Part shown: positions 54,566 through 63,309 of the stretch, in pieces
Layout of the letters: every line of letters starts with the position of its first letter
Position numbering within the stretch: the first letter of the stretch is position 1
From: Streptomyces sp. V3I8
GTDB taxonomy: Bacteria; Actinomycetota; Actinomycetes; Streptomycetales; Streptomycetaceae
DNA: 64,000 nt
Direction of reading: 5' to 3'
Assembly (NCBI RefSeq): GCF_030817535.1
Contig: NZ_JAUSZL010000002.1
Coordinates: forward strand, 3,906,001 to 3,970,000
Notes under the pieces: generated by a model
Database searches by the model: none
The model's input: the letters and a program-made list of their open reading frames with translations, nothing else
Told to the model about the DNA's origin: nothing
Made by a program: the position numbers and the translations under genes

Positions 54566-55305
54566 GGCCCCTCAGTCCCTCCGCCGGCGAAAGAGTCCGG
54601 CTCGTCTCCATCATCCTGGCGGAAGTGCACCCGCCGGGCCACCACGTCCTGGGCGACCTCCAGCAGCGGCCGCCCCTGGCGGAAGGCGTACGCCCGCAGC
54701 CGGATCAGGGCCTCGGCCAGGGACACGCCCGCCTGCACACTGATCACTCCGGTGGCCTGGTGCACGGCGGCCCGGTAGAAGTGCGAACTGTCCTCGGCGG
54801 CGGCGAAGGCCTCCCACGACTCCTCGTCCTGGACCAGTGCGGCGGTCAGCGCGTGCGTGACGATCCACGCATCGGTCAGCAGCGACTTCTCCAGCGGGCC
54901 GGCCCTCGCCCGCTGCAGGGTCATGGCGCCCAGGCAGACCCCACCGAGCCGCAGCGGAAGACAGAACACCGCACCGATGCCCAGCGTCAGGGCCTCGGGC
55001 AGCAGGGCGGGCCACCGGGCGGGCGGTTCGGCCGACAGGTCGGGCACCAGAACGGCCGTGCCCGAGGCTGCGACCTCCGGGCCCGGTCCCTGGCCCAGCG
55101 TGAACTGCAGGTCCTCGAGCTGCCTGCTGACACCGCGGGTGGCCCACAGCAGTTCGTCCAGCCCACTGCCGGGTGTCACGGACACGGCCACCCCGTCGAC
55201 GCCCAGCGCGTGGGCGCACCGCTCGGCGTCCGCGCCGACCAGGCTCCCGCCGCCGGGGACCGGGCGCAGGCTCTCCAGCACGGCGGCAAGATCTCCCAGG
55301 GCCAC
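54562..55305 (-). CDS. GAF/ANTAR regulator (3)
   Basis: 247 residues from GTG 55305, with AGGAGG nine bases upstream; the longer frame lacks support. GAF-like domain (AHALGVDGVAVSVTPGSGLDE, FTLGQGPGPEV, ALTLGIGAVFCLPLRLGGVCLGAMTLQ) and a C-terminal ANTAR (YRAAVHQATGVISVQAGVSLAEALIRLRAYAFRQG). It is the first gene of the coupled pair with regulator 2. Divergent from regulator 4. Confidence 0.82.
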   Translation of the reverse strand: MALGDLAAVLESLRPVPGGGSLVGADAERCAHALGVDGVAVSVTPGSGLDELLWATRGVSRQLEDLQFTLGQGPGPEVAASGTAVLVPDLSAEPPARWPALLPEALTLGIGAVFCLPLRLGGVCLGAMTLQRARAGPLEKSLLTDAWIVTHALTAALVQDEESWEAFAAAEDSSHFYRAAVHQATGVISVQAGVSLAEALIRLRAYAFRQGRPLLEVAQDVVARRVHFRQDDGDEPDSFAGGGTEGP

Positions 55306-55589
55306 AGCGCGCCACCTCCTGCCCGGCCGAACCCGTCCGGGGAACGGCACCTCCAGTCTATGCGGGCACCGGCCCGTCGTAGACGGGCGATCCGCCGCGG
55401 GGTCCAGGAGCGTAGGGTGGAGAGCCAGACTGTCCCCGCCTCCGAGCAGATGGTTTCGTCTCGCACGACAACCCTGACATTGGCTTCCGATCACGGGCAG
55501 CATCGGCGGTAGGTGCCAAAGATCGGACACACCGCCATGTCCACGCTTTCGGGCACGCAGCCCTCCCCCGCCTCTTTCGCTCTCTTCTC

Positions 55590-56330
55590 ATGACAGCCTC
55601 CCGGACGGCAGCTGTCGAGCTGGCCGCCCTCCACATGGACTACCCCGATCCGTCGAGCAGCCTCGTGCGGTCGTGCCGGACGGAGCTGGGGGACGTCTGC
55701 TCGGTGGGACTGACGCTGGCGGTGGACGCCGCTCTCGCCCAGCGCGTCTCCCTGGCCGCCACGGGCCCCCTGGCCGCCCGGGGCGAAGCCCTGCAGATCA
55801 ACCTCGGGGAAGGCCCGTGCGTCGAGGCCCTCAACCACCGCAGGGCGGTTCTCGTCCCCGACCTCGACGACCCGGACGCCACCGCCGCCTGGCCCGTCTA
55901 CGCCCAGCAGGCCCGCGCGGACGGCATCCGGGCCGCCTTCGCGCTCTGCGCCGTCCTCCAGCCCGGGCGGACCGGCCCTCAGCCGGGTCTCGTCCTGTCC
56001 GTCTACCGCGCCCGGCCCGGCCCCCTGCCCGACGCGGACCTGGAGGCCGTGCGCGTCCACCTGCACGCCGCCGACCTGCTGCTCCTGACGGTGCCCGTCC
56101 CCGGCGAGGACGACATCGCCGACGCCTGGCTCCTGCCGGCCGACGCCGTCGTCCACCAGGCCACGGGCATGATCAGCTACCGCCACGACGTCACCACCGG
56201 TCAGGCGCTGGCTCTGCTGCGCGCCCATGCCCACACCCGCCGGACGGATCTGCACGACCTGGCCCGGGCCGTCGTCCACGAGGGGCTGCGCCTGCCGCCG
56301 CTGCCCCCGCCGGATCCCACCGACCGCTGA
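55590..56330 (+). CDS. GAF/ANTAR regulator (4)
   Basis: 246-residue GAF plus ANTAR protein reading the other way: GLTLAVDAALAQRVSLAATG, LQINLGEGPCVEALNHRRAVLVPDL, then VVHQATGMISYRHDVTTGQALALLRAHAHTRR. The 284-bp divergent gap 55306-55589 shows no clear operator. The group could respond to a common small-molecule signal sensed by the GAF domains. Confidence 0.8.
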   Translation: MTASRTAAVELAALHMDYPDPSSSLVRSCRTELGDVCSVGLTLAVDAALAQRVSLAATGPLAARGEALQINLGEGPCVEALNHRRAVLVPDLDDPDATAAWPVYAQQARADGIRAAFALCAVLQPGRTGPQPGLVLSVYRARPGPLPDADLEAVRVHLHAADLLLLTVPVPGEDDIADAWLLPADAVVHQATGMISYRHDVTTGQALALLRAHAHTRRTDLHDLARAVVHEGLRLPPLPPPDPTDR

Positions 56331-56395
56331 GCGAGGAGCCCGGTGGCGTTCCGCCCGTCACGGGCGAACCGGCCGCCGGGGTCCGGACCGTGGGC

Positions 56396-57088
56396 TCAGG
56401 CCGTGTCCAGGGCGGCGCGCCAGGTGCGGACCGCGGTCGCGGAGACCGGGGCCGACCAGCCGCCCGGCCGCGCCGCGCCGCCGATGTGGAACGCGTCCAC
56501 ACCACCCGCGACCAGCCGGGGCACGTGTTCCAGGCGGAGTCCCCCGCCGACGAGGAGCCGCGGTTCGTACCCGGGCTCGCCCCGGCGCCCCGCCTCCGCG
56601 AGCAGCGTCGGCAACCCCTCGTCCACCCCGCCCGCCGCCCCCGCCGTGAGGTACGTGTCCAGCCCCGGCAGGTCGCTGAGCCGCTTGCGCAGGGCGTCCC
56701 GGTCGGCGGCCCGGTCGATCGCCCGGTGGAACGTCCAGCGGCAGCCGTCCAGTTCACCCAGTACCGACTCCAGCGCGGGCAGGTCCGGGTCCCCCGCCCC
56801 GTCCAGGAACCCGAGCACGAACTCGTCCGCCCCGGCCGCCCGCAGCTCCCGCGCGGCCCGTACGAGCGCCCGTACGTCACCGGCGTCGAACCCGTCGGCC
56901 AGCCGCAGCATCACGCGCAGCGGGATGCCGACGGCGGCCCGGACCCCGGCGAAGACCGCGACCGGCGGGGTGAGCCCGTCGGCGGCCATGTCGGTGACCA
57001 GTTCCAGCCGGTCCGCGCCTCCGGCCTCGGCGGCGACCGCGTCCCCGGCGTCGAGGGCGATCACCTCCAGGACTGCACGCTCGCTCAT
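56396..57088 (-). CDS. cutC: CutC family protein
   Basis: 230-residue CutC protein with a TIM barrel: LEVIALDAGDAVAAEAGGADRLELV, RVMLRLADGFDAG, FVLGFLDGAGDPDLP, WTFHRAIDRAADRDAL, LLVGGGLRLEHVPRLVAGGVDAFHIGGAAR. CutC was linked to copper homeostasis but its reaction is uncertain. AAGAGG lies before the ATG. Divergent from the HD gene. Confidence 0.93.
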   Translation of the reverse strand: MSERAVLEVIALDAGDAVAAEAGGADRLELVTDMAADGLTPPVAVFAGVRAAVGIPLRVMLRLADGFDAGDVRALVRAARELRAAGADEFVLGFLDGAGDPDLPALESVLGELDGCRWTFHRAIDRAADRDALRKRLSDLPGLDTYLTAGAAGGVDEGLPTLLAEAGRRGEPGYEPRLLVGGGLRLEHVPRLVAGGVDAFHIGGAARPGGWSAPVSATAVRTWRAALDTA

Positions 57089-57153
57089 AGGACCTCTTCC
57101 CTCGGACGGCGACAGGTCTAGTCCAATGGGCACCCTACAGCCGTCACCGGGCG

Positions 57154-57159
57154 GACAAT
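57154..57159 (+). promoter_or_regulatory. -10 element of the HD-domain gene
   Basis: GACAAT ends 7 bases before ATG 57167; leaderless layout. Confidence 0.45.
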
Positions 57160-57166
57160 GGGGCGC

Positions 57167-57817
57167 ATGGCCGACCTCGACGCCCTCCGCACCCGCTGGG
57201 CCCACGCACTCGACGGCAGCCGCGGGACGGAGCTCCCCGGCCTCCCCGACCCCTCCCCCTACGCCGACCGCCTCCTCGCCCGCTGGTCGGAGCCGCAGCG
57301 CCGCTACCACACCCTCGACCACCTCACGGCGGTGCTGGACCACGTCGACGTGCTGGCGGAGGCCGCCGCCGACCCGGACCTGGTGCGGCTGGCCGCCTGG
57401 TTCCACGACGCGGTCTACCTCCCCGACCGCTCCGAGAACGAGGAACGCTCGGCCCGGCTCGCCGAGCGCGCCCTCCCCGAGGCCGGCCTCTGCGCAGCCG
57501 CCACGGCCGAGGTCGCCCGCCTCGTGCGCCTGACGGTCACGCACGCCCCGGCCGGCGACGACCCGAACGGCCAGGTCCTGTGCGACGCCGACCTGGCGGT
57601 CCTCGCCTCACCGGCCGACGCCTACAGCGCGTACACCGCGGCGGTCCGCGAGGAGTACGCCTTCGTGCCCCCGGACGCCTTCCGCGAGGGCCGCGCCGCG
57701 ATCCTGCGCCGGCTCCTGGACCTGCCCCGCCTCTTCCACACCCCGTACGGGGCCAGGCGGTGGGAGGGCCCGGCCCGCCGCAACCTGACGAGCGAGCTGA
57801 GCCTGTTGACGGACTGA
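57167..57817 (+). CDS. HD-domain phosphohydrolase-like protein
   Basis: 216-residue protein of the predicted metal-dependent HD group. RRYHTLDHLTAVLDHVD and AAWFHDAVYLPDRSENEERSARLAE hold the HD motif. The later LCDADLAVLASPADAYSAYTAAVREEY gives the second Asp. The ATG at 57167 follows a -10-like GACAAT. Soluble enzyme with unknown phosphoester substrate; the family is widespread. Confidence 0.9.
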   Translation: MADLDALRTRWAHALDGSRGTELPGLPDPSPYADRLLARWSEPQRRYHTLDHLTAVLDHVDVLAEAAADPDLVRLAAWFHDAVYLPDRSENEERSARLAERALPEAGLCAAATAEVARLVRLTVTHAPAGDDPNGQVLCDADLAVLASPADAYSAYTAAVREEYAFVPPDAFREGRAAILRRLLDLPRLFHTPYGARRWEGPARRNLTSELSLLTD

Positions 57818-57865
57818 ACCCCGCCCGGTGGAATGGCGTGTCCCCCGTCGAGGTTGGCACCTGAC

Positions 57866-59173
57866 ATGCCCGTCCCCACGCGCAAGAACACCGGCACCAC
57901 CGGCCGTACCCCTTCCTCCGCCTCCTCCGCACGTATGCCCCTGGCCGTCTACGTCCTCGGGCTCTCCGTCTTCGCGCTCGGCACCAGCGAGTTCATGCTC
58001 TCCGGTCTGCTGCCGGCGGTCGCGGACGACATGCACGTGTCCATCCCGCGGGCGGGCCTGCTGATATCGGCCTTCGCGGTCGGCATGGTCGTCGGCGCGC
58101 CCCTGCTGGCCGTGGCGACGCTGCGGCTGCCCCGCCGTACGACCCTCGTCGCACTCATCGGGGTCTTCGGCCTCGGCCAGATCGCGGGCGCCCTCGCCCC
58201 CGACTACACCGTGCTCTTCGTGTCCCGGGTCGTCAGCGCGCTGGCCTGCGCCGGGTTCTGGGCGGTCGGCGCGGCCGTCGCCGTCGCCATGGTCCCGGTG
58301 AACGCCCGCGCCCGCGCGCTCGCGGTGATGATCGGCGGGCTGTCGATCGCGAACGTCCTCGGCGTCCCCGCGGGCGCCTTCCTCGGCGAGAGGCTCGGCT
58401 GGCGCGCGGCCTTCTGGGCGGTCGGCGGGGCCTCCGCGATCGCGCTCGCCGGGGTGGCCACGCTCATCCCCCGCATCCCGCTGCCCGACGAGAGGCCCCG
58501 GCTCAGGAACGAGCTGCGGATCTACCGCGACCGGCAGGTCTGGCTCACCGTCTCGCTGATCGCGTTCTCCGCGGGCGGCGTCTTCTGCGCGTTCAGCTAC
58601 CTCGCCCCGCTGCTCACGGACGTGGCCGGGCTCGACGAGGGCTGGGTGCCCGCCGTGCTCGCGCTGTTCGGGATCGGCGCGCTCCTCGGCACGGCGATCG
58701 GCGGCCGGATCGCGGACGCCCACCTCTTCGGGGTGCTGCTCTCCGGCATCGCGGCCTCGACGGTCCTGCTCGTGACGCTCGCCCTGCTCGCGCAGTACGC
58801 CGTCGCGGCGGCCGCCCTCGCCTTCCTGCTCGGCGTCTCCGCCTTCTACACCGCCCCGGCCCTCAACTCCCGGCTGTTCGACGTCGCGTCCGCCGCCCCC
58901 ACCCTGGCCGCCGCGACCACCACCGCCGCCTTCAACCTCGGCAACACCGCCGGCCCCTGGATCGGCGGCGCCACCATCGACGCGGGGCTCGGCTTCGCCT
59001 CCACGGCCTGGGCCGGAGCGGGCCTGACCGTCGCGGCGGGCGTACTGACCGCGCTCTCGCTGCACCTGCACCGACGCGGGACGGCGGCGTCGCGGGTGGT
59101 CACCGGAGCCGTGACCGTACCCCCGCCCCGGACCGCCGCGACCGGAAAAACGCTGGACCGCTCCGCGAACTGA
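57866..59173 (+). CDS. MFS drug transporter, DHA1/Cmx-like
   Basis: 435-residue MFS with 12 helices, like chloramphenicol (Cml/Cmx)-type efflux pumps: MPLAVYVLGLSVFALGTSEFMLSGLLPAVADDMHVSI, AVAMVPVNARARALAVMIGGLSIANVLGVPAGAFLGERLGWR. The ATG at 57866 lies inside the longer frame, upstream region without coding support. It may expel an antibiotic; no adjacent regulator. Confidence 0.9.
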   Translation: MPVPTRKNTGTTGRTPSSASSARMPLAVYVLGLSVFALGTSEFMLSGLLPAVADDMHVSIPRAGLLISAFAVGMVVGAPLLAVATLRLPRRTTLVALIGVFGLGQIAGALAPDYTVLFVSRVVSALACAGFWAVGAAVAVAMVPVNARARALAVMIGGLSIANVLGVPAGAFLGERLGWRAAFWAVGGASAIALAGVATLIPRIPLPDERPRLRNELRIYRDRQVWLTVSLIAFSAGGVFCAFSYLAPLLTDVAGLDEGWVPAVLALFGIGALLGTAIGGRIADAHLFGVLLSGIAASTVLLVTLALLAQYAVAAAALAFLLGVSAFYTAPALNSRLFDVASAAPTLAAATTTAAFNLGNTAGPWIGGATIDAGLGFASTAWAGAGLTVAAGVLTALSLHLHRRGTAASRVVTGAVTVPPPRTAATGKTLDRSAN

Positions 59174-59178
59174 TCATC

Positions 59179-59184
59179 TATCCT
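59179..59184 (+). promoter_or_regulatory. -10 element of the MDMPI-GNAT gene
   Basis: TATCCT ends 7 bases before ATG 59192, with a TGGACC -35-like hexamer at 59154-59159 (19-base spacer); leaderless layout. Confidence 0.45.
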
Positions 59185-59191
59185 CACCGGC

Positions 59192-60274
59192 ATGCGAGCC
59201 ATGGGCGGGGACCAGGTGGAAGAGGCCGTCTCGGGTGCGGTGGCGGCCCTGCGGGGCGCGGCCGACCGGGACTGGGGCGTCAGGGCGGGCCGTCTCGAAT
59301 GGAGTTGCCGCAGGACGGCCGAGCACATCGCCTCGGACCTCATCTCGTACGCGGGCCAGCTGGCGGGCCGCTCCGCCGACCGTTACGTACCGTTCCGCAT
59401 CGACTGCGACGAGTGCGAGAGCCCCGAGGACCTGCTCCAGGTCGTCGAGGCGACCGGCGCCCTGCTCGCGGCAGCCGTGCGCACCACCCCGCGGGAGGTG
59501 CGGGCCTTCCACCCGTACCCCTTCCGCGGCGCCGACCGTGAGGGCTTCGCCGCGATGGGCGTCACGGAGGTGCTCGTGCACGCGCACGACGTGGCCGAGG
59601 GCCTCGGCATCGCGTACGAGCCGCCGGCCGCGCTCTGCGCCGATGTGCTGACCCGCATCTTCCCGCACGTCCGCCCGGAGCCGGGCCCCGACCACTGGCG
59701 GACGCTCCTGTGGGCCACGGGCCGCGGCGAACTGCCCGGCCGGCCCGCCCTCACCTCCTGGCACTGGAGCAACACCCTCGTCGTCCCGGCCGAACGGCTC
59801 ACCCTCCAGGGCGTCACCCCGGCCGCCGCCGCCGACCTGCGCGCGGGCGGCACCGGCGGCTTCGAGTGGATCACGGGCGGCCCCTTCCAGGGCACCCGGG
59901 ACGCGGCGGGCATGGTCGTCAAGGCGTACGAGGCCGGGGTGCACCGGCCCGAGTGGGGCATGTTCGTGCTGGTCAGGCGCGAGGACGGCCGCGCGGTCGG
60001 CGGCATGGGCTTCCATGGCGCCCCGGACGGGGAGGGCCGCGCGGAGGTCGGTTACGACCTGGCGGAGTCGGCCCGCGGCAACGGCTACGCCACCGAGGCG
60101 CTGCGCGCCCTGTCGGCCTGGGCGCTGGCCCGCGAGGACCTCACGTACCTGTTCGCGACGGTCGACCGCGCCAACGTCCCCTCCCAGGGCGTGATCTCGC
60201 GGGTGGGCTTCACCGAGGTGGGCACGGTGGAGGGTGAGGACGGGGAGCAGTACGCGTACGAACTACGCGGCTGA
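59192..60274 (+). CDS. MDMPI-like and GNAT acetyltransferase fusion
   Basis: 360 residues with two domains. The N-terminal half (to ~200) resembles the mycothiol-dependent maleylpyruvate isomerase/DinB fold (RLEWSCRRTAEHIASDLISYAGQL, VTEVLVHAHDVAEGLGI). The C-terminal half (~210-360) is a GNAT acetyltransferase: ERLTLQGVTPAAAADL, GYDLAESARGNGYATEALRALSAWAL with the acetyl-CoA loop, and ANVPSQGVISRVGFTEVGTVEGED. A possible mycothiol-linked detoxifying acetyltransferase; function inferred. Overlaps the next convergent gene by 12 bases. Confidence 0.85.
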   Translation: MRAMGGDQVEEAVSGAVAALRGAADRDWGVRAGRLEWSCRRTAEHIASDLISYAGQLAGRSADRYVPFRIDCDECESPEDLLQVVEATGALLAAAVRTTPREVRAFHPYPFRGADREGFAAMGVTEVLVHAHDVAEGLGIAYEPPAALCADVLTRIFPHVRPEPGPDHWRTLLWATGRGELPGRPALTSWHWSNTLVVPAERLTLQGVTPAAAADLRAGGTGGFEWITGGPFQGTRDAAGMVVKAYEAGVHRPEWGMFVLVRREDGRAVGGMGFHGAPDGEGRAEVGYDLAESARGNGYATEALRALSAWALAREDLTYLFATVDRANVPSQGVISRVGFTEVGTVEGEDGEQYAYELRG

Positions 60275-60574
60275 GTCCGGACGCCCGACCGGGTCCGGAT
60301 GTCCGCCCGGGCCCGGACGCCCCTTGGGCCTGCGCAGCCCGGACGCGTGCAGGAGGCGTACGACCTCGCGGCTGCGCACCCGCACCGCGCCGGCCCGCAC
60401 GGCGTCCTCGTACCGGTGCGAGGGGATGTCGTAGTGGTCCCGCTCGAAGGCGCGGGCGGGAATGCGCAGCAGCCGGGCGAACGCGTGCAGTTCGTCGTAC
60501 GACACGTCGCTCACGAGGTGGGACCACATGCGGCCGTGCCCGGGCCAGTCGGGCGGATCGATGTAGACGGTCAC
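60263..60574 (-). CDS. DUF4031 protein
   Basis: 103 residues from GTG 60574. It opens with the family signature VYIDPPDWPGHGRMWSHLVSDVSYDELHAFARLLRIP. RAFERDHYDIPSHRYEDAVRAGAVRVRSREVVR is the second block. Its start is inside the stop of the upstream gene (GTGA), so they form an operon. Cytosolic protein of unknown role. Confidence 0.88.
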   Translation of the reverse strand: MTVYIDPPDWPGHGRMWSHLVSDVSYDELHAFARLLRIPARAFERDHYDIPSHRYEDAVRAGAVRVRSREVVRLLHASGLRRPKGRPGPGGHPDPVGRPDSAA

Positions 60575-60999
60575 GAGCCGTCCGCCCCGCCGCCGGACCC
60601 GCCCGTGGCCGCTCCGAGCGCACCCACCGGGGCGACGCTCACACCGGCCTTGTGGCACACCCAGTGCGGGTCGGGCCCCAGCTCGGGCTCCACCTCCAGG
60701 GCGTGCGGATCACCGTCGTCGCAGACGGGACACAGCGGCCAGCGGCCGTACGTCTCCAGCAGCGCGTCCTGGACGTCCTGGGCCACCAGCCCGGCCACGT
60801 ACGTGACCCCCTCGGGCCACTGCTCCACCCACCACCGCCGCTGTACGACCGACTCCTCCACCATCGACACCACATCGGCCTCGGCGACCTCCCCCGCCAC
60901 GAGATCGGCGATCACGAGCGCCCGCGCGGCATGCAGAGCCTGCTCCAGCGCACTGACGGAAGGGGAAGGGGAGGAGGAGGGAACGGAGGACGAAGCCAT
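60571..60999 (-). CDS. Conserved hypothetical protein upstream of DUF4031
   Basis: 142 residues from ATG 60999, with CACAAT (61006-61011, minus strand) ending 6 bases before it. It has two CxxC-like pieces (LCPVCDDGDPHALEVEPELGPDPHWVC), suggesting metal binding, and an acidic helical N-terminal part. Function unknown; coupled to DUF4031. Confidence 0.75.
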   Translation of the reverse strand: MASSSVPSSSPSPSVSALEQALHAARALVIADLVAGEVAEADVVSMVEESVVQRRWWVEQWPEGVTYVAGLVAQDVQDALLETYGRWPLCPVCDDGDPHALEVEPELGPDPHWVCHKAGVSVAPVGALGAATGGSGGGADGS

Positions 61000-61038
61000 A
61001 CGTTCATTGTGCGCCAGCCTCACACACCCCCGGATCCC

Positions 61039-61139
61039 AGGGCCGCGGGCAACGGCGCAGCCCTTCGTTCCCAGGCCGCGGGGAACCGCACAGTCTTTCG
61101 TCTTTCAGGGGCGCGGGGAACTGCGCGACCAGCCCCCAC
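61039..61139. repeat. GGGGCGCGGGGAAC repeats, copies 9-11
   Basis: Three degenerate copies in the gap between the minus-strand pair and the RpiR gene. The last is the closest to the core (CAGGGGCGCGGGGAACTGC). Confidence 0.75.
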
Positions 61140-61170
61140 CGGACCGGCACCCGACGGACCACCCCTCCCC

Positions 61171-61199
61171 TTGACCCTCCCCCCGCCCGAAAATATCTT
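61171..61199 (+). promoter_or_regulatory. RpiR promoter: -35 TTGACC, -10 TATCTT
   Basis: TTGACC (61171-61176), 17-base spacer, TATCTT (61194-61199). The +1 falls on the GTG start at 61206, so the mRNA is leaderless. Confidence 0.75.
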
Positions 61200-61232
61200 T
61201 CATACGTGACCCACCAAGTGAAGGAAATTTTC
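61189..61232. promoter_or_regulatory. Two-half-site operator for the RpiR regulator
   Basis: GAAAATATCTTTCA (61189-61202) and TGAAGGAAATTTTC (61219-61232) are inverted copies with 12/14 identity. They lie over the -10 and start codon. Autoregulation by the MurR/RpiR protein is likely. Confidence 0.65.
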
Positions 61233-62123
61233 GCGGGGGAAACCCCGCCACCCCCCGCAGCCCTCGCCGCAAAGGTCCGCACCCTCGCCCCCTCCATGAC
61301 CCGCTCCATGCAGCGAGTGGCGGAGGCCGTGGCCAAGGACCCCGCCGGCTGCGCGGCCCTCACGGTCACCGGCCTCGCGGAGCTGACCGGCACCAGCGAG
61401 GCCACGGTCGTCCGCACCGCCCGCCTCCTCGGCTACCCCGGCTACCGCGACCTCCGCCTCGCCCTCGCCGGCCTCGCCGCCCAGCAGCAGTCGGGCCGGG
61501 CCCCCGCCGTGACGGCCGACATCGCGGTCGACGACCCCCTCACGGACGTCGTCGCCAAGCTGGCGTACGACGAACAGCAGACGCTCGCCGACACCGCCGC
61601 CGCGCTGGACACGGTCCAGCTCGGCGCCGCGGTCGGGGCGCTCGCGGTGGCCCGCCGCATCGACGTGTACGGCGTCGGCGCGTCCGGGCTGGTCGCCCAG
61701 GACCTCACGCAGAAGCTGCTGCGCATAGGGCTCATGGCCCACGCGCACAACGACCCCCACCTCGCCGTGACCAACGCCGTGCAGCTGCGCGCCAAGGACG
61801 TGGCGATCGCGATCACGCACTCCGGATCGACGGGCGACGTCATCGAACCGCTGCGGGTCGCGTTCGAGCACGGCGCCACGACGATCGCGATCACGGGCCG
61901 CCCGGACGGCCCGGTGACCCAGTACGCGGATCACGTCCTGACCACGTCCACGGCCCGGGAGAGCGAGTTGCGGCCGGCCGCGATGTCGTCCCGGACGAGT
62001 CAGCTGCTGGTGGTCGACTGCCTGTTCATAGGCGTCGCCCAACGGACGTACGAGACGGCGGCGCCGGCCCTTTCGGCATCGTACGAGGCGCTGGCCCACC
62101 GCCACCGGAGCGCTCCGCGCTGA
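61206..62123 (+). CDS. MurR/RpiR-family regulator
   Basis: 305-residue regulator. An N-terminal HTH_6 domain (SMTRSMQRVAEAVAKDPAGC, TVTGLAELTGTSEATVVRTARLLGYPGYRDLRLAL) is followed by a SIS sugar-phosphate-binding domain (RIDVYGVGASGLVAQDLTQKL, DVAIAITHSGSTGDVIEPLRVA). It is 74 bp upstream of murQ, so it most likely senses MurNAc-6-phosphate or GlcNAc-6-phosphate and controls this pair. Confidence 0.92.
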   Translation: MTHQVKEIFAGETPPPPAALAAKVRTLAPSMTRSMQRVAEAVAKDPAGCAALTVTGLAELTGTSEATVVRTARLLGYPGYRDLRLALAGLAAQQQSGRAPAVTADIAVDDPLTDVVAKLAYDEQQTLADTAAALDTVQLGAAVGALAVARRIDVYGVGASGLVAQDLTQKLLRIGLMAHAHNDPHLAVTNAVQLRAKDVAIAITHSGSTGDVIEPLRVAFEHGATTIAITGRPDGPVTQYADHVLTTSTARESELRPAAMSSRTSQLLVVDCLFIGVAQRTYETAAPALSASYEALAHRHRSAPR

Positions 62124-62197
62124 CCGGACGGCCGGGCCCCGCCCCCCTGAACGCACACGACACAAGACTGGCCCCGCACCGGAAAGAGCCGCCGCAC

Positions 62198-63169
62198 ATG
62201 ACCTCACGCGCCGACGCCCCCTCCCCCTCCTCGCCCGCCGGCCACCGCGACGTGCGCGCCGAGCTGGACGGACTGACCACGGAGGCGTTCCGCCCGGAGC
62301 ACTCCGACATCGACCGACTCCCGACGCTCGACATCGCGGAGATCATGAACGGCGAGGACGCCACCGTGCCGGCCGCCGTCGCCGCACAGCTGCCGCGCAT
62401 CGCGGCCGCGATCGACGCCGTCGCGGAGCGGATGGGGCGGGGCGGGCGCCTGGTCTACGCCGGCGCCGGCACCGCGGGCCGGCTCGGCGTGCTGGACGCG
62501 TCGGAGTGCCCGCCGACGTTCAACACCGACCCCACCGAGGTCGTCGGACTGATCGCGGGCGGCCCGACCGCGATGACGACGTCGGTCGAGGGCGCGGAGG
62601 ACTCCGCGGAGCTGGCCGTCGAGGACCTGTCCGCCCTGGGCCTGACGGCGGACGACGTGGTCGTGGGCGTCTCCGCCTCGGGCCGCACCCCGTACGCGAT
62701 CGGAGCCGTCGGGCACGCCCGTGCGCTCGGCGCCCTCACGGTCGGCCTGTCCTGCAACGCGGACAGCGCGCTGGCGGCCGCGGCGGACCACGGCATCGAG
62801 GTGGTGGTGGGGCCCGAGCTGCTCACGGGCTCCACCCGCCTGAAGGCGGGCACGGCGCAGAAGCTCGTCCTCAACATGTTCTCGACGATCACGATGATCC
62901 GCCTGGGCAAGACGTACGGGAATCTGATGGTCGACGTACGTGCCTCGAACGAGAAGCTCCGGGCCCGCTCCCGCCGTATCGTCGCCCTCGCCACCGGCGC
63001 CGACGACGGGGAGATCGAGGCGGCGCTGTCCGCGACGGACGGCGAGGTGAAGAACGCGATCCTGACGATCCTGGCCGCCGTGGACGCCCCCACCGCCGCC
63101 GAGCTCCTGAAGGAGACGGACGGCCACCTGCGCGCGGCTCTGGCCGCGGCGGCGGAACGGAGCCCGTGA
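62198..63169 (+). CDS. murQ: N-acetylmuramic acid 6-phosphate etherase
   Basis: 323-residue SIS-domain lyase. It cleaves the lactyl ether of MurNAc-6-P to give GlcNAc-6-P and lactate in peptidoglycan recycling. Family marks are LTTEAFRPEHSDIDRLPTLDI, RLVYAGAGTAGRLGVLDASECPPTFNTDP, GLIAGGPTAM (with the catalytic Glu nearby in VEGAEDSAELA), VVGVSASGRTPY and LKAGTAQKLVLNMFSTITMIRLGKTY. GGAAAGAG lies before the ATG. Confidence 0.95.
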   Translation: MTSRADAPSPSSPAGHRDVRAELDGLTTEAFRPEHSDIDRLPTLDIAEIMNGEDATVPAAVAAQLPRIAAAIDAVAERMGRGGRLVYAGAGTAGRLGVLDASECPPTFNTDPTEVVGLIAGGPTAMTTSVEGAEDSAELAVEDLSALGLTADDVVVGVSASGRTPYAIGAVGHARALGALTVGLSCNADSALAAAADHGIEVVVGPELLTGSTRLKAGTAQKLVLNMFSTITMIRLGKTYGNLMVDVRASNEKLRARSRRIVALATGADDGEIEAALSATDGEVKNAILTILAAVDAPTAAELLKETDGHLRAALAAAAERSP

Positions 63170-63194
63170 CCGGCCCCCGGACACGGTCCTGGGC

Positions 63195-63240
63195 GCCGCG
63201 CCGCGGAGAACGGCACAGTCCTTCGTCCTTCCCGGGGCGC
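63195..63240. repeat. GGGGCGCGGGGAAC repeat, copy 12 (degenerate)
   Basis: GCGCCGCGGAGAACGGCACAG and CCCGGGGCGC, just past murQ. Confidence 0.55.
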
Positions 63241-63309
63241 GTGGCCGCCCCGCGTCCTGTCAGTGGGACGTGCGACGCTGGGCAGGCCGATCGGAAGGGA
63301 CCCGACACC

